From Companilactobacillus metriopterae (GTDB lineage Bacteria; Bacillota; Bacilli; Lactobacillales; Lactobacillaceae), in the NCBI RefSeq assembly GCF_004117915.1, contig NZ_RSTD01000002.1:62001-126000 (forward strand): a stretch of 64,000 nt of DNA. The letters are read 5' to 3'. Position 1 is the first letter of the stretch. Each line of letters starts with the position of its first letter. Both the position numbers and the translations under genes were made by a program. Shown here one piece after another: positions 26,856 to 37,399 of the stretch. The notes beneath the pieces were generated by a model. It had not been told where the DNA came from. It saw only the letters and a list, made by a program, of their open reading frames with translations, and ran no database searches.

Positions 26856-27649
26856 AATTTACTAATAAGTTCCTCCTCATCTTGATATTCAGGATCAAAA
26901 TTCAATTTCTCTTTTAACAATGTAGTAAAAGGCTTATCCAGCCCATATTGTTTAAGATCATCCATTACAAATAATTGTGCTGGAGTAAGATCTTCTACTA
27001 AGTGACCGTTTTTCATAATAACAACCCTCTGCGATAAAGCAGTTTCCTGAATATCATGAGTGATAGAAATAATAGTCATTCCTTTATTTTGCCAAAGATC
27101 CTTCACCAAACTAAGTACTGTCTCGCGTCCTTCAGGATCCAACATACTAGTAGATTCATCTAAAATAATAATTTCTGGATTTACAGCTAACACCCCTGCA
27201 ATTGCTACTCTCTGTTTTTGACCACCAGATAATGATTGGGGATCTCTATTTTTAAAATCTTGCATATCGACAAGTTTCAATGCTTGATCGACTTCTCTTA
27301 CCATCTGATCTCTTTCAATTCCTTGATTTTCTAATCCAAAAGCAACATCATCTTCAACAGTTGCTCCCACGAATTGATGGTCAGGATTTTGAAATACAAT
27401 TCCAATTTTTTCTCTTATATCCCAAAGACTTTCTTCAGTCAACTTTTGACCAGCAACAGATATTGTTCCAGAACTGGCTTCTAACAACCCATCTATCAAT
27501 CTAGTAAGAGTAGATTTTCCACTTCCGTTTTTCCCGACAATAGATATCCACTCACCCTTATTAATTTCTAAACTAACATTATCAACAGCTGGTGATTCGC
27601 TTTCTGGATAGGTATAACTTAAATTTTCTATAGAAATAATATTAGCCAT
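26840..27649 (-). CDS. ecfA1: ECF transporter ATPase EcfA1
   Basis: A 269-residue ABC ATPase with Walker A VGKNGSGKST, signature LSGGQKQRVAIAG and Walker B IIILDESTSMLD; the ES(T)SMLD variant of the D-loop region is usual for EcfA1. Partner of EcfA2 in the shared energising module. First gene of the ecfA1-ecfA2-ecfT-truA unit; GAGGAG precedes the ATG, and a promoter lies just upstream, behind the rplQ hairpin. Confidence 0.95.
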   Translation of the reverse strand: MANIISIENLSYTYPESESPAVDNVSLEINKGEWISIVGKNGSGKSTLTRLIDGLLEASSGTISVAGQKLTEESLWDIREKIGIVFQNPDHQFVGATVEDDVAFGLENQGIERDQMVREVDQALKLVDMQDFKNRDPQSLSGGQKQRVAIAGVLAVNPEIIILDESTSMLDPEGRETVLSLVKDLWQNKGMTIISITHDIQETALSQRVVIMKNGHLVEDLTPAQLFVMDDLKQYGLDKPFTTLLKEKLNFDPEYQDEEELISKLWKLN

Positions 27650-27681
27650 AATCTGTTGCTCCTCAAAAGTTATTACACTAT

Positions 27682-27710
27682 ATAATAACTAAAACTTTAA
27701 TTTTGGGCAA
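27682..27710 (-). promoter_or_regulatory. Probable ecfA1 promoter
   Basis: TTGCCC (27705-27710) and TATTAT (27682-27687) on the minus strand with a 17-base spacer, immediately after the T-run of the rplQ hairpin. Confidence 0.5.
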
Positions 27711-27815
27711 AAAAAAATCATTCGATATATTAGTGTCCCTTTCTCAAGAGATCTCAGAGATAGACTTAGCTAACATATAGCCAACATCTTAACACTCACT
27801 AATATATCAGAATGA
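27711..27815 (-). terminator. Long-stem terminator-like structure after rplQ
   Basis: Bases 27718-27735 pair with 27797-27815 in an 18-bp stem (6 plus 12 bp, one bulged base), followed leftward by about nine Ts. The closed loop is 61 bases and contains smaller self-complementary segments such as AGAGATCTCAGAGA. It ends the alpha operon, but the loop is far larger than in a normal terminator. Confidence 0.7.
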
Positions 27816-27839
27816 CTGATTTTTAATGAAACTTATTTA

Positions 27840-28220
27840 TTAAACTAATTCAATAATAACCATTGGTGCTGCGTCTCCACGACGAGGTGCAGTCTTCATA
27901 ATGCGTGTGTAACCACCATTACGTTCTGCATAACGAGGTGCAACATCACTGAATAGTTTTTGTAATGCAGATTGTACTACAACTGAATCGCCATCTTCAA
28001 CAATGTTAGCAACTTCGTTTCTAACATATGTAGCAGCTTGACGACGAGCATGAAGATCTCCACGTTTACCAAGAGTAATCATTTTCTCAGTAGTACGTCT
28101 GATTTCTTTTGCACGTGTTTCAGTAGTAACAATGCGTTCATTAATAATTAAATCAGTAGTTAAATCACGTAACATAGCTTTTCTTTGAGAGCTGTTACGT
28201 CCTAATTTACGGTAACCCAT
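27840..28220 (-). CDS. rplQ: 50S ribosomal protein L17
   Basis: A 126-residue L17 ([36 protein letters not shown]), which lies near the peptide exit tunnel. It is the last gene of the alpha operon, 27 bases after rpoA, and has a GGAGG site. Confidence 0.97.
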   Translation of the reverse strand: MGYRKLGRNSSQRKAMLRDLTTDLIINERIVTTETRAKEIRRTTEKMITLGKRGDLHARRQAATYVRNEVANIVEDGDSVVVQSALQKLFSDVAPRYAERNGGYTRIMKTAPRRGDAAPMVIIELV

Positions 28221-28247
28221 GTTTTTACCTCCTGTTGGAATAAGTTA

Positions 28248-29186
28248 TTAATCTTCTTGTTTCAATGATAATCCAAGATCAGCTAGCTTTTCACGAACTT
28301 CGACAAGTGATTTACGGCCTAGATTACGTACGCGCATCATGTCTGCTTCAGATTTCTCTGTAAGTTCTTGCACAGTATTAATTCCTGCACGTTTTAGACA
28401 ATTATATGAACGAACTGAAAGGTCAAGTTCTTCAATTGTCATTTCTAGCTTCTTCTCTTTTTGAGTTTCCTCTTTTTCAATCATCATATCAGCAGATTTA
28501 GCTTCTTCTGTAAGATTTACAAAACTAGTTAGATGTTCTGTAAGGATCTTTGCAGATAAACTAATAGCTTCTCTAGGGCCAATTGAACCATTAGTCCAGA
28601 TATCGATTGTAAGTTTATCGAAGTCGTTTCTCTTACCCACACGAGTATTTTCAACTTGGTAGTTTACTTTATCTACCGGAGTGAAAATTGAGTCAACTGG
28701 TAGTACACCAATAGGTGAACTTTCAGATTTATTTTGTTCTGCAGGATTATATCCACGACCATTTTTAACTGATATTTGCATGTTGAAGTGTCCACCATCA
28801 GCCACTGTACAAATATATTGTTCAGGGTCAAGGATTTCCAAATCAGCGTCTGCTTTAATATCTTTTGCAGTAACTACAGCTGGACCAACTACATCGATTT
28901 CAGCTTTTATGTCATCTTCAGCAAATGACTTCAAGTCTAATTTTTTTATGTTAAGCACAATTTGTGTAACATCTTCAATTACACCTTCAACTGCTGAAAA
29001 TTCATGTAGTACACCATCAATTTGAATATCTGACACCGCTGTACCTGGAAGAGATGTTAATAGAACACGACGTAATGAATTACCTAGTGTTGTACCATAA
29101 CCTCTTTCTAGCGGTTCGATAATATATTTACCGAAGTCTTTAGATTCTTCAACTGCGGTAATTGTTGGTTTTTCAAATTCGATCAT
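28248..29186 (-). CDS. rpoA: RNA polymerase alpha subunit
   Basis: A 312-residue alpha subunit. The N-terminal domain (about 1-230; [19 protein letters not shown]) dimerises and nucleates core assembly with beta and beta'. A linker leads to the C-terminal domain ([35 protein letters not shown]) that contacts UP elements and activators. Normal length. Placed between rpsK and rplQ as in all Bacilli. Confidence 0.98.
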   Translation of the reverse strand: MIEFEKPTITAVEESKDFGKYIIEPLERGYGTTLGNSLRRVLLTSLPGTAVSDIQIDGVLHEFSAVEGVIEDVTQIVLNIKKLDLKSFAEDDIKAEIDVVGPAVVTAKDIKADADLEILDPEQYICTVADGGHFNMQISVKNGRGYNPAEQNKSESSPIGVLPVDSIFTPVDKVNYQVENTRVGKRNDFDKLTIDIWTNGSIGPREAISLSAKILTEHLTSFVNLTEEAKSADMMIEKEETQKEKKLEMTIEELDLSVRSYNCLKRAGINTVQELTEKSEADMMRVRNLGRKSLVEVREKLADLGLSLKQED

Positions 29187-29251
29187 ACGGTTATTTCCCC
29201 TTTCAAAACGAACTGTGCGTAGTAAATTTCATACGGGTATAAAAAACCATT

Positions 29252-29638
29252 CTATACACGACGACGCTTTGGAGGACGAGATCCGTTATGTGGAACTGGA
29301 GTCACATCACGAATAGCTGTAATTTCCAAACCTGTTGCTTGTAATGAACGGATTGCAGCTTCACGACCTGAACCAGGTCCTTTTACTGAAACTTCAACAG
29401 TCTTCATACCATGTTCCATTGCATCCTTAGCAGCTGCTTCACCAGCCATTTGTGCGGCAAATGGTGTTGATTTACGGCTACCTTTGAATCCAAGAGCACC
29501 AGCTGATGACCATGAAATAGCGTTTCCGTTAACATCTGTGATCATAACTAAAGTGTTATTAAATGTTGAGTGAATGTGGGCAACACCAGATTCGATATGT
29601 TTCTTAACACGGCGTTTGCGACCTTTATTTTGTGCCAT
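29252..29638 (-). CDS. rpsK: 30S ribosomal protein S11
   Basis: A 128-residue S11 with [20 protein letters not shown] near the start and the conserved end [17 protein letters not shown]; part of the platform of the small subunit near the mRNA exit. GGAGG precedes the ATG. It is 25 bases after rpsM. Confidence 0.98.
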   Translation of the reverse strand: MAQNKGRKRRVKKHIESGVAHIHSTFNNTLVMITDVNGNAISWSSAGALGFKGSRKSTPFAAQMAGEAAAKDAMEHGMKTVEVSVKGPGSGREAAIRSLQATGLEITAIRDVTPVPHNGSRPPKRRRV

Positions 29639-29663
29639 GAATTAACCTCCTATCGTATTCTTA

Positions 29664-30029
29664 TTACTTCTTCTTACCAGCAATTGCAACTTTTTTACCC
29701 TTACGAGTTCTTGCATTGTTCTTGGTATTTTGACCTCTAACTGGCAAACCACGTCTATGTCTCATTCCACGGTATGAACCAATTTCTTGAAGTCTCTTAA
29801 TATCCATACTTACTTCACGACGCAAGTCACCTTCAACACGAATTGAATCGACTTGTGAACGAATAGCATCTTCTTGTTCAGGAGTTAAATCTCTTGTACG
29901 AATATCTTCTGAAACATTAGCTGCACTAAGTACTTTACGAGCAGTTGTATCACCAATACCAAAAATGTATGTAAGTGCAACAACTATTCTCTTATCACGA
30001 GGTAAATCTATACCTGCTATACGAGCCAT
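29664..30029 (-). CDS. rpsM: 30S ribosomal protein S13
   Basis: A 121-residue S13 ([35 protein letters not shown]), which bridges the subunits in the head and contacts P-site tRNA through its basic tail. GGAGG lies upstream. Follows rpmJ by 22 bases. Confidence 0.98.
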   Translation of the reverse strand: MARIAGIDLPRDKRIVVALTYIFGIGDTTARKVLSAANVSEDIRTRDLTPEQEDAIRSQVDSIRVEGDLRREVSMDIKRLQEIGSYRGMRHRRGLPVRGQNTKNNARTRKGKKVAIAGKKK

Positions 30030-30051
30030 TGAACACTACCTCCTATTAAAA

Positions 30052-30168
30052 TTATCCTTGTCTTTGTTTGTGCTTTGGATCTGCAGAACAAATAACCATA
30101 ACGCGTCCACGTCTCTTGATTACTTTGCAGTGCTCACACATAGGTTTAACGGATGGTCTTACTTTCAT
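30052..30168 (-). CDS. rpmJ: 50S ribosomal protein L36
   Basis: A very small gene of 38 codons starting [20 protein letters not shown]. The Cys11, Cys14, Cys27 and His33 pattern marks the zinc-binding form. GGAGG sits seven bases before the ATG. Its place between infA and rpsM is invariant in Bacilli. Confidence 0.96.
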   Translation of the reverse strand: MKVRPSVKPMCEHCKVIKRRGRVMVICSADPKHKQRQG

Positions 30169-30198
30169 GTCGGAACCTCCATTCCATTAAATTACTTT

Positions 30199-30417
30199 TT
30201 ATCTATATCTATATGTAATTCTTCCCTTGGTTAAATCATAAGGGGATAATTCCACGGTAACTTTATCACCAGGTAAGATTTTAATATAGTGCATACGAAT
30301 CTTACCTGAAACATGAGCAAGAATTGTTGCTCCATTTTCAAGTTCTACCTTAAACATTGCGTTAGGCATTGTTTCTGAAATTGTACCTTCTACTTCAATG
30401 ACATCTTCTTTTGCCAA
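30199..30417 (-). CDS. infA: Translation initiation factor IF-1
   Basis: A 72-residue OB-fold protein ([35 protein letters not shown]) that binds the ribosomal A site during initiation. The start is a TTG at 30417, with GGAGG eight bases upstream; this gives exactly the standard 72 residues. A frame-compatible ATG at 30450 would add a tail not found in the family and is rejected. Confidence 0.95.
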   Translation of the reverse strand: MAKEDVIEVEGTISETMPNAMFKVELENGATILAHVSGKIRMHYIKILPGDKVTVELSPYDLTKGRITYRYR

Positions 30418-30510
30418 AGATTTGACCTCCATCGGGATGAAATTCATCACCATATCGCAAAATTATATAATATTTCTCTGATATTGTAAACAAATCCAAA
30501 TCAGTAACTA

Positions 30511-31164
30511 TTATAGATTTTGTAATATTGATTTAACTTTGCTATAAACTTCATCAATTTCTTGTTCACCATCGACTTTATATAGAAGACCTAAGTCACT
30601 ATAAAAATCGATTAATGGTGTATTCATTTCGATGTTAACTTTCAATCTGTTTTTAACAGTTTCTGGTTTATCATCTTCACGTTGATAGAAATCGTGAGAT
30701 CCACAGACATCACAAGTACCTTCAACCTTAGTTGGTTTAAACATCTTATGATAAGTTGTTCCACAATTTGAACAAATATATCTTCCAGATAATCTTTCAA
30801 CTAGTACTTCAGGTTTAACATCAATTAATATTACACCATCGATTGGCTTGTTTACATTCTTTGCAATTGTCTGTAAAGCTTCAGCCTGCGCAATAGTTCT
30901 TGGAAAACCATCTAGCATATATCCATTCTTTTGAACGTCATCTTTTGCTAGTCGTTCTTGAACAACAGCTTCAGTGACTTCATCAGGAACTAGTTCACCT
31001 TTATCAATAAAACTTTTGGCGTTTAGTCCAACTTCTGTCTTTTCAGACATTGCTTGTCTAAACATATCACCTGTTGAGATGTGAATAACACTAAAATCTT
31101 CAACGATTCTTTCAGCTTGTGTACCTTTACCGGCACCGGGTAACCCCATCAATACAATATTCAT
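30511..31164 (-). CDS. adk: Adenylate kinase
   Basis: A 217-residue long-form adenylate kinase that converts AMP and ATP to two ADP. The P-loop [12 protein letters not shown] starts near residue 7; DGFPRT and the four-Cys zinc LID (CSNC at about 130, CDVC at about 150) identify the Gram-positive type. Located between secY and infA as usual. Confidence 0.97.
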   Translation of the reverse strand: MNIVLMGLPGAGKGTQAERIVEDFSVIHISTGDMFRQAMSEKTEVGLNAKSFIDKGELVPDEVTEAVVQERLAKDDVQKNGYMLDGFPRTIAQAEALQTIAKNVNKPIDGVILIDVKPEVLVERLSGRYICSNCGTTYHKMFKPTKVEGTCDVCGSHDFYQREDDKPETVKNRLKVNIEMNTPLIDFYSDLGLLYKVDGEQEIDEVYSKVKSILQNL

Positions 31165-31178
31165 GGTTTAATCTCCCA

Positions 31179-32474
31179 TTATCTAATGAAGCCAACGTAT
31201 TCACGTTTCTTCAATAATCCTTTTAGTTGACGGTCCATTTCTAGAGTAACACCAACAACGATTAGTAAACTTGTACCACCTAATCCGATAGATTGAGGTA
31301 GTGAGAATAATTTAGTTGCTAATAATGGAATAAGAGCAACAATACCTAAGAATACTGAACCGACTGTTGAGAGTCTCATTAGAACACCGTTCATAAAACT
31401 AATAGTTTCATTACCAGGCCATATACCAGGGATATATGCCCCTTGCTTTTGCAAGTTTTCTGAAAGTTTTTCAGGGTTAACTTGAACAAAAGCGTAAAAG
31501 AATGTAAATAGAACAATTAACAATGTATAAATTGCAATACCTGTATATGTAGTCAAACTAAAAATTTCTGCTAATACTTTATACCATGTTTCTGTACCAT
31601 GTGAGTTTTGGAACGCCATCAAAATTGTTTGAGGTGTAACAATAAACGAACTGGCAAAGATAACAGGAATAACACCAGCAACGTTAACTTTCAATGGTAG
31701 GAAACTTTCGCTACCACTTCCAGCTGCACGTCTTGTGTATTGAATCGGAATTCTTCTACTTGCTTGTTGTACATAAGTAACGAATTGAATTACAAGTAAT
31801 ATAACAATTACAAGAAGGATCATCCAACCAATATTTTTAGCTAAATCTGATTGATTAGCTTGTCCAATATATGTTTGATACAAGCCTTGAATTTGGTTTG
31901 GAAGTCTTGAAATGATACCAGCAAAGATAATTACTGAGACACCATTACCAAGACCCTTATCAGTAATTTGTTCACCGATCCAAGTTAGAAGCATTGTACC
32001 ACCAGTAAGAATAATACTGATAGAAACATAAGCAGAGACATTTGGTGATTTAACTAGACCTAAACCACTAAGTTGGTTAAATCCAGCTGTAATACCGATG
32101 GCTTGAACAAGTCCTAACACAATTGTTAGATAACGAGTTACTTGATTAAGTTTTCTACGTCCTACTTCACCTTGTTTACTCCACTCTACAAACTTAGGAA
32201 CAATGTCCATTTGTAAAAGCTGAACAACAATCTGTGCAGTAATGAATGGTGAAACACCCATAGAAAAGATTGAGTAACTTGCAAGTCCACCACCGGTAAC
32301 AGTATCAAGAAATGATACCAACCCAGTGTTAGCAACACTTGATAAAGCTGAGGCATTAATACCAGGCACTGTAATTTGTGTACCTAATCTATAAATAACT
32401 AGTAGCATTAAAGTAAAAAGCATCTTTGATCGAATTTCTTTTACTTTGAATGCCTCTCTAAGAGTTTTAAACAT
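31179..32474 (-). CDS. secY: Preprotein translocase subunit SecY
   Basis: A 431-residue channel protein with ten hydrophobic helices; it forms the Sec pore with SecE and SecG and receives unfolded proteins from SecA or ribosomes. The N-terminal plug region and the conserved cytoplasmic loop (QQASRRIPIQYTRRA) are present. One base separates it from rplO, suggesting translational coupling. Normal length. Confidence 0.98.
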   Translation of the reverse strand: MFKTLREAFKVKEIRSKMLFTLMLLVIYRLGTQITVPGINASALSSVANTGLVSFLDTVTGGGLASYSIFSMGVSPFITAQIVVQLLQMDIVPKFVEWSKQGEVGRRKLNQVTRYLTIVLGLVQAIGITAGFNQLSGLGLVKSPNVSAYVSISIILTGGTMLLTWIGEQITDKGLGNGVSVIIFAGIISRLPNQIQGLYQTYIGQANQSDLAKNIGWMILLVIVILLVIQFVTYVQQASRRIPIQYTRRAAGSGSESFLPLKVNVAGVIPVIFASSFIVTPQTILMAFQNSHGTETWYKVLAEIFSLTTYTGIAIYTLLIVLFTFFYAFVQVNPEKLSENLQKQGAYIPGIWPGNETISFMNGVLMRLSTVGSVFLGIVALIPLLATKLFSLPQSIGLGGTSLLIVVGVTLEMDRQLKGLLKKREYVGFIR

Positions 32475-32475
32475 A

Positions 32476-32916
32476 TTAGATAACCTCTACAGTTCCACCA
32501 GCAGCTTCGATTGCTTTTGTAGCAGCATCAGAGCTCTTAGCAACTTTAACAGTTAGCTTAGCTTTAACTTCGCCGTTAGCAAGTAATTTTACACCGTTTA
32601 GTTCTTTCTTAATGATGCCTGCTTCTTTTAATGTTTGTACATTAATTTCAGAGCCATCTTTAAAAGTACTTAAATCACTTAGATTTACAATTGCGTATTC
32701 CTTGCGGTTAATGTTATTAAATCCGCGTTTTGGCATACGACGGAACAATGGCATTTGTCCACCTTCAAAACCTATACGTGTTTTACCACCAGATCTTGCT
32801 AGTTGACCTTTTTGACCACGACCAGCAGTCTTACCTGTACCACTTGAAGTTCCACGTCCTAGACGTTTTCTCGAATGTCTTGAACCTGCGGTTGGTTTAA
32901 GTTCATGAAGTTCCAT
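32476..32916 (-). CDS. rplO: 50S ribosomal protein L15
   Basis: A 146-residue L15 ([35 protein letters not shown]), a late-assembly large-subunit protein. The ATG at 32916 has GGAGG eight bases upstream, so a start three codons earlier is rejected. Confidence 0.96.
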   Translation of the reverse strand: MELHELKPTAGSRHSRKRLGRGTSSGTGKTAGRGQKGQLARSGGKTRIGFEGGQMPLFRRMPKRGFNNINRKEYAIVNLSDLSTFKDGSEINVQTLKEAGIIKKELNGVKLLANGEVKAKLTVKVAKSSDAATKAIEAAGGTVEVI

Positions 32917-32943
32917 TGATTGCACCTCCTAATCTTTTAAATA

Positions 32944-33129
32944 TTAATCTTTTACTTCTTCAACGCTCACTAAATGAGCAATTTTCAATACAGCACCGCG
33001 TGTTGCTGGATCATCCGGCTTAACAACTGAACTATTAACTCTTCCAAGTCCTAGTTCTTTAACAATTTTACGTTGAGCAGGAAGGCGGTGAGCTGCACTT
33101 CTGATAAGAGTAACTTTAAGTTTAGCCAT
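32944..33129 (-). CDS. rpmD: 50S ribosomal protein L30
   Basis: A 61-residue L30 with the conserved [20 protein letters not shown]. Small single-domain protein at the surface of the large subunit. Its position between rpsE and rplO and its length are standard. Confidence 0.96.
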   Translation of the reverse strand: MAKLKVTLIRSAAHRLPAQRKIVKELGLGRVNSSVVKPDDPATRGAVLKIAHLVSVEEVKD

Positions 33130-33146
33130 TATTACACACCTTTCTT

Positions 33147-33647
33147 CTAGTTAAGCAAGTTTTCAGCTGGGATTCCACGCATTTCAGAAACACTTTCAGC
33201 TGTTTTTAGATTCTTTAATCCATCGATTGTAGCACGGATAACGTTGATTGGTGTATTTCTTCCAAGTGATTTACTTGTAATATCACCAACACCAGCTAAT
33301 TCTAATACGGCACGAACTGAACCACCAGCGGCAATTCCTGAACCTTCGATAGCAGGTTTAAGTAGGATGTTACCAGCACCATATTTACCGATAATTTCAT
33401 GCGGAATAGTTGAACCAACCATTGGTACTTCGATTAGGTTCTTCTTAGCATCTTCAACCGCTTTACGAATAGCTTCAGGAACTTCTTGAGCTTTACCAGT
33501 TCCGAAACCTACGTGACCATTTTTATCACCAACAATTACAATTGCAGCGAAACGTAGACGACGTCCACCTTTAACAACTTTTGTAACACGGTTGATAGAA
33601 ACAACGCGATCTTCTAATTCGAATTGATTTGGATCGATATAAGTCAT
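33147..33647 (-). CDS. rpsE: 30S ribosomal protein S5
   Basis: A 166-residue S5 with the N-terminal double-stranded RNA-binding domain ([20 protein letters not shown]) and the C-terminal domain ([20 protein letters not shown]). It takes part in decoding accuracy and mRNA entry. A GGAGG site precedes the start. Confidence 0.97.
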   Translation of the reverse strand: MTYIDPNQFELEDRVVSINRVTKVVKGGRRLRFAAIVIVGDKNGHVGFGTGKAQEVPEAIRKAVEDAKKNLIEVPMVGSTIPHEIIGKYGAGNILLKPAIEGSGIAAGGSVRAVLELAGVGDITSKSLGRNTPINVIRATIDGLKNLKTAESVSEMRGIPAENLLN

Positions 33648-33665
33648 ATGTTTGGTTTCCTCCTT

Positions 33666-34031
33666 TTAGAATTTTAGTCCGTTTTCACGAGCTGCTTCGG
33701 CAAGACTTTGTACACGACCATGATAAATGTATCCACCACGATCAAAGACTACGTCTTCAACTTTTGCTGCTTTGGCTCTTTGGGCAACTAATGCACCAAC
33801 AGCCGCTGCTTGTTCAACTTTTGAACTGTCTTTAACTTCTTTATCAAGAGTTGAGGCACTTGCTAGCGTTACACCCTTTACGTCATCAATTACTTGAGCG
33901 TAAATGTTTTTATTAGAACGGAATACGTTTAAGCGTGGGCGCTCAGCAGTACCAGAGATTTTTCCACGTACACGTCTTTGACGTTTTTGACGTGCTTTGT
34001 TCTTGTCTGGTTTTGTGATCACAATTTTCAC
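33666..34031 (-). CDS. rplR: 50S ribosomal protein L18
   Basis: A 121-residue 5S rRNA-binding protein ([40 protein letters not shown]). With L5 and others it forms the central protuberance. Length and order rplF-rplR-rpsE are standard. Confidence 0.97.
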   Translation of the reverse strand: MKIVITKPDKNKARQKRQRRVRGKISGTAERPRLNVFRSNKNIYAQVIDDVKGVTLASASTLDKEVKDSSKVEQAAAVGALVAQRAKAAKVEDVVFDRGGYIYHGRVQSLAEAARENGLKF

Positions 34032-34052
34032 CTCATAAATTTTTTACTTTAA

Positions 34053-34583
34053 TTATTTACCAGTTTTACCTTCTTTACGACGTACATATTCGTCAACATA
34101 ACGAATACCTTTACCTTTATAAGGTTCTGGTGGACGTACATCGCGGATAACAGCAGCAAATTGACCAACAAGTTGCTTACTGATTCCTGAGATAGTTAAT
34201 TCTGTAGTTGATGGAGCTTCGATTGATACACCTTCTGGTGCGTCCATGTCAACAGGGTGTGAGTAACCAACGTTAAGTGTTAGAGTGTTACCTTTAACTT
34301 GTGCACGGTAACCAACACCACGTAGTTCAAGTTTCTTTTCGAAACCTTCTGTTACACCAACAACCATGTTATTTAAGTTAGCACGCATTGTTCCGTGCAT
34401 AGCTTTGTCATTGTCACTTTCACGTTCAAATTTAGCTTCGTTACCTTCGATAACTAACTTAATCTTATCGCTAAAAGTTCTTGTTAATTCACCCTTTGGG
34501 CCTTTAACAGTAATATCGTTATCTTTTTGTGTAATTTCTACTCCTGCTGGAATTTCAATCACTTTATAACCAATACGACTCAT
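34053..34583 (-). CDS. rplF: 50S ribosomal protein L6
   Basis: A 176-residue L6 made of two related domains ([40 protein letters not shown]). Binds near the factor-binding centre of the large subunit. GGAGG lies upstream. Confidence 0.97.
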   Translation of the reverse strand: MSRIGYKVIEIPAGVEITQKDNDITVKGPKGELTRTFSDKIKLVIEGNEAKFERESDNDKAMHGTMRANLNNMVVGVTEGFEKKLELRGVGYRAQVKGNTLTLNVGYSHPVDMDAPEGVSIEAPSTTELTISGISKQLVGQFAAVIRDVRPPEPYKGKGIRYVDEYVRRKEGKTGK

Positions 34584-34612
34584 TTGTGCACCTCCTTATT
34601 CTTTTAAATTAA

Positions 34613-35011
34613 TTACCAGATGTATGCTAGTACTTCGCCACCTACGTGTTGAGCACGAGCTTCTTTGTCTGTAATTACACCTTTTGAAGTTGATAGAAGA
34701 GCGATACCTAATCCATTAAGAACCTTAGGTACATTGTCAGAGTCAACATAGCTACGTAGACCTGGTTTTGAAATACGTTTCAAACCAGAAATAACACGTT
34801 GTTGATCTCTTCCGTACTTCATGTAAATACGGATTACGCCTTGTTTGTTATCTTCAATAACTTCGTAATCTTTGATAAATCCTTCGTTCTTTAAGATTTC
34901 TGAAATGCTTTTTTTCATGTTTGATGCAGGCACTTCTAGAGAATCATGTCTTACCATATTTGCATTACGAATACGTGTTAAGTAATCTGCAATAGGATCA
35001 GTCATTACCAT
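34613..35011 (-). CDS. rpsH: 30S ribosomal protein S8
   Basis: A 132-residue S8 ([38 protein letters not shown]). It binds 16S helix 21; in E. coli it is the spc-operon autoregulator. The first ATG has GGAGG eight bases upstream and gives the usual MVMTDPIAD start. Confidence 0.97.
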   Translation of the reverse strand: MVMTDPIADYLTRIRNANMVRHDSLEVPASNMKKSISEILKNEGFIKDYEVIEDNKQGVIRIYMKYGRDQQRVISGLKRISKPGLRSYVDSDNVPKVLNGLGIALLSTSKGVITDKEARAQHVGGEVLAYIW

Positions 35012-35040
35012 TTATTTTACCTCCTTAAAGTTGTTATATT

Positions 35041-35226
35041 TTACCAACTAGCTTTCTTCATGCCAGGGATTTGACCTTTGTGAGCCAATTCGCGAAGGCA
35101 AACACGGCAAAGTTTGAACTTACGATATACAGAATGTGGACGACCACAACGTTCGCATCTTGTGTATTCTTGTGATGAGAATTTTGCTGGTCTATGATTC
35201 CGTACTACTTGTGATGTCTTAGCCAA
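35041..35226 (-). CDS. rpsZ: 30S ribosomal protein S14, zinc-binding (type Z)
   Basis: A 61-residue short S14 with the CxxC...CxxC zinc site (CERCGRP and CRVCLREL) and the conserved end [13 protein letters not shown]. This is the zinc form; a zinc-free longer paralogue, if present, is not in this window. Confidence 0.96.
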   Translation of the reverse strand: MAKTSQVVRNHRPAKFSSQEYTRCERCGRPHSVYRKFKLCRVCLRELAHKGQIPGMKKASW

Positions 35227-35243
35227 TGAATTGTCCTCCTAAT

Positions 35244-35786
35244 TTATTTTGTAAATGGCATTCCGAATTGTGACAATAGTTCACGAGATTCTTCATCTGT
35301 GTTTGCTGTTGTAACAATAACGATATCCAAGCCACGAATTTTGTTTACTTTATCGTAATCAATTTCTGGGAAAACCAATTGTTCTTTGATACCTAATGTA
35401 TAGTTACCACGTCCATCAAATGAGCGAGTACCAACACCACGGAAATCACGAACACGAGGCAATGCAACATTGATTAGTTTGTCAAGAAAATCATACATAC
35501 GGTCACCACGTAGGGTAACTTTAGCACCGATTGACATTCCTTCACGAAGTCTAAATCCAGCGATTGATTTCTTAGCTTTTGTAATTAATGGTTTTTGACC
35601 AGAAATTAGTCCTAATTCTTCAACGGCTTCGTCTAAATTCTTTGAGTTAGAAATAGCATCACCAACACCCATGTTTAGAACGATTTTTTCGATCTTAGGT
35701 GTTTGCATAACTGATGTATAGTTGAATTTTTCTACCAATGCTGGTGTGATTTCATCTACATATCTTGTTTTTAGTGCGTTAACCAT
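35244..35786 (-). CDS. rplE: 50S ribosomal protein L5
   Basis: A 180-residue 5S rRNA-binding protein ([40 protein letters not shown]). Part of the central protuberance. Length and order rplX-rplE-rpsZ are standard. Confidence 0.97.
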   Translation of the reverse strand: MVNALKTRYVDEITPALVEKFNYTSVMQTPKIEKIVLNMGVGDAISNSKNLDEAVEELGLISGQKPLITKAKKSIAGFRLREGMSIGAKVTLRGDRMYDFLDKLINVALPRVRDFRGVGTRSFDGRGNYTLGIKEQLVFPEIDYDKVNKIRGLDIVIVTTANTDEESRELLSQFGMPFTK

Positions 35787-35803
35787 TTAGTTTTCTCCTT
35801 TCA

Positions 35804-36061
35804 CTATTTATCTTCTGTTTCTTTAGTTGCAGCTTTTGCTGAACCTTTAACTACTTTTACATTTGTTGCTGAAATTGGCATTTCAACATCAATGATTCCG
35901 CCTTGAGGCTGTGTGTTACTTGGCTTTGAGTGTTTTTTAACGATATTCATACCCGCAACAATAACTTGGTTTGTACTTGGCATAGCTTTTTTAACTAAAC
36001 CTTGTTTACCCTTGTCATCACCGGCTAGGATTTGAACATTGTCTCCAGTTTTTACGAACAC
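35804..36061 (-). CDS. rplX: 50S ribosomal protein L24, short form
   Basis: The KOW-domain start MFVKTGDNVQILAGDDKGKQ and the NIVKKHSKP and PQGGIIDVEMPI segments identify L24, an early assembly initiator of the large subunit. The protein is only 85 residues, whereas most Bacilli L24 proteins have about 100: after NVKVV the usual DPKTG...TRVG segment is replaced by a short Ala/Lys/Glu tail. No frameshift is obvious, and the stop is followed normally by rplE after 17 bases. Confidence 0.93.
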   Translation of the reverse strand: MFVKTGDNVQILAGDDKGKQGLVKKAMPSTNQVIVAGMNIVKKHSKPSNTQPQGGIIDVEMPISATNVKVVKGSAKAATKETEDK

Positions 36062-36089
36062 TATTCAGCACCTCCTGATTTGTTAGGTT

Positions 36090-36458
36090 TTATAGTACTT
36101 CTGGTGCTAGAGATACGATCTTCATAAAATCACTATCACGTAGCTCACGAGCAACTGGTCCAAAGATACGAGTTCCTCTAGGTGTTTTATCAGCATTGAT
36201 AATTACCGCAGCATTTTCGTCAAATCTGATGTATGAACCATCTGGACGATGTGCTCCTGAAACTGTTCTTACGATAACAGCTTTTACAACATCACCTTTT
36301 TTAACAACGCCACCGGGTGTTGCTTGTTTGACAGTAGCAACGATAATGTCACCGATATTAGCTGTCTTGCGACCTGAACCACCAAGAACTTTAATTGTTA
36401 GAATTTCACGAGCTCCAGAGTTATCTGCAACTTTTAAACGACTTTCTTGTTGAATCAC
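36090..36458 (-). CDS. rplN: 50S ribosomal protein L14
   Basis: A 122-residue L14 ([40 protein letters not shown]). Sits at the subunit interface near the sarcin-ricin loop and is one of the most conserved ribosomal proteins. Typical length. Confidence 0.98.
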   Translation of the reverse strand: MIQQESRLKVADNSGAREILTIKVLGGSGRKTANIGDIIVATVKQATPGGVVKKGDVVKAVIVRTVSGAHRPDGSYIRFDENAAVIINADKTPRGTRIFGPVARELRDSDFMKIVSLAPEVL

Positions 36459-36490
36459 TTGTTGGTCCTCCTCTCATCGATAATTAATTT

Positions 36491-36760
36491 TTAGATAATA
36501 ACTGCTTTTTCGACGATTTCTAATAAACGGAAGCGCTTTGTCTTAGACAAAGGTCGAGTTTCCATGATACGGACAATATCGCCAATCTTAGCTTCGTTGT
36601 TAGTATCTTGAACGTAGTACTTTTTAGAATATCTTACACGTTTTCCATAAACTGGGTGTTTCTTATATGTCTCAACAACTACTACAATTGTTTGATCCAT
36701 TTTATCTGAAACAACACGGCCTTGATATACTTTACGACGGTTACGAGTTTCTTCGCTCAA
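36491..36760 (-). CDS. rpsQ: 30S ribosomal protein S17
   Basis: An 89-residue OB-fold protein ([20 protein letters not shown]). The start is a TTG at 36760 with GGAG eight bases upstream, giving the family's usual length and MSEE-type N-terminus. A GTG at 36778 lies upstream of that Shine-Dalgarno and is rejected. Confidence 0.94.
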   Translation of the reverse strand: MSEETRNRRKVYQGRVVSDKMDQTIVVVVETYKKHPVYGKRVRYSKKYYVQDTNNEAKIGDIVRIMETRPLSKTKRFRLLEIVEKAVII

Positions 36761-36783
36761 CTTGATATCTCCCTTCACGTTTA

Positions 36784-36978
36784 TTATTTTTCGTTATTCA
36801 TTTGAATTTGAACTGTTTTTAATCTTGCGATGTTCTTACGAACTGTTCTTAGGCGAGCAGTATTTTCCAATTGGCCAGTAGCTTGTTGGAAACGTAAGTT
36901 AAACAATTCTTCTTTATATGTATTAACTTTGTCTTGTAGTTCAGTAGCAGTTAGCTTTGTCATTTCATTAGCCTTCAT
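36784..36978 (-). CDS. rpmC: 50S ribosomal protein L29
   Basis: A 64-residue two-helix protein ([20 protein letters not shown]) that docks at the peptide exit tunnel beside L23. The ATG at 36978 lies within the end of rplP (11-bp overlap) with AGGTGG upstream; the in-frame GTG at 36987 is less well placed. Confidence 0.95.
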   Translation of the reverse strand: MKANEMTKLTATELQDKVNTYKEELFNLRFQQATGQLENTARLRTVRKNIARLKTVQIQMNNEK

Positions 36979-37396
36979 TATCGCCACCTACCTCACGTTT
37001 AACAATTTTTGTTTTAACTGGTAACTTGTGTGCTGCAAGTCTTAGTGCTTCACGAGCGACTTCTTCAGGAACACCAGCTACTTCAAACATTACTTTTTCG
37101 CGTTTAACTGGGGCTACCCAACCTGCAGGAGCACCTTTACCGTTACCCATACGAACACCTACACCTTTTGCAGTGTATGATTTATGAGGGAAGATTTTAA
37201 TCCAAACCTTACCACCACGCTTCATGTAACGAGTCATAGCAACACGAGCTGCTTCGATTTGTCTATTTGAGATCCAGCTTGATGTTGTTGCTTTCAAACC
37301 AAATTCTCCAAAATCAACATTCTTTCCACCTTTAGCTTCTCCGCGCATCTTTCCACGGAATTCACGACGGTGTTTTACACGTTTTGGTACTAGCAT
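36968..37396 (-). CDS. rplP: 50S ribosomal protein L16
   Basis: A 142-residue L16 ([40 protein letters not shown]), which organises the A-site region of the large subunit and is assembled late. Three bases separate it from rpsC, and its end overlaps rpmC. Confidence 0.97.
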   Translation of the reverse strand: MLVPKRVKHRREFRGKMRGEAKGGKNVDFGEFGLKATTSSWISNRQIEAARVAMTRYMKRGGKVWIKIFPHKSYTAKGVGVRMGNGKGAPAGWVAPVKREKVMFEVAGVPEEVAREALRLAAHKLPVKTKIVKREVGGDNEG

Positions 37397-37399
37397 AGA

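Noticed and set aside
27711-27815. T-box or known riboswitch ahead of ecfA1
   Set aside because: No AGGGTGGNACCGCG-type T-box sequence and no aptamer core that I recognise; ECF ATPase genes are not usual riboswitch targets.
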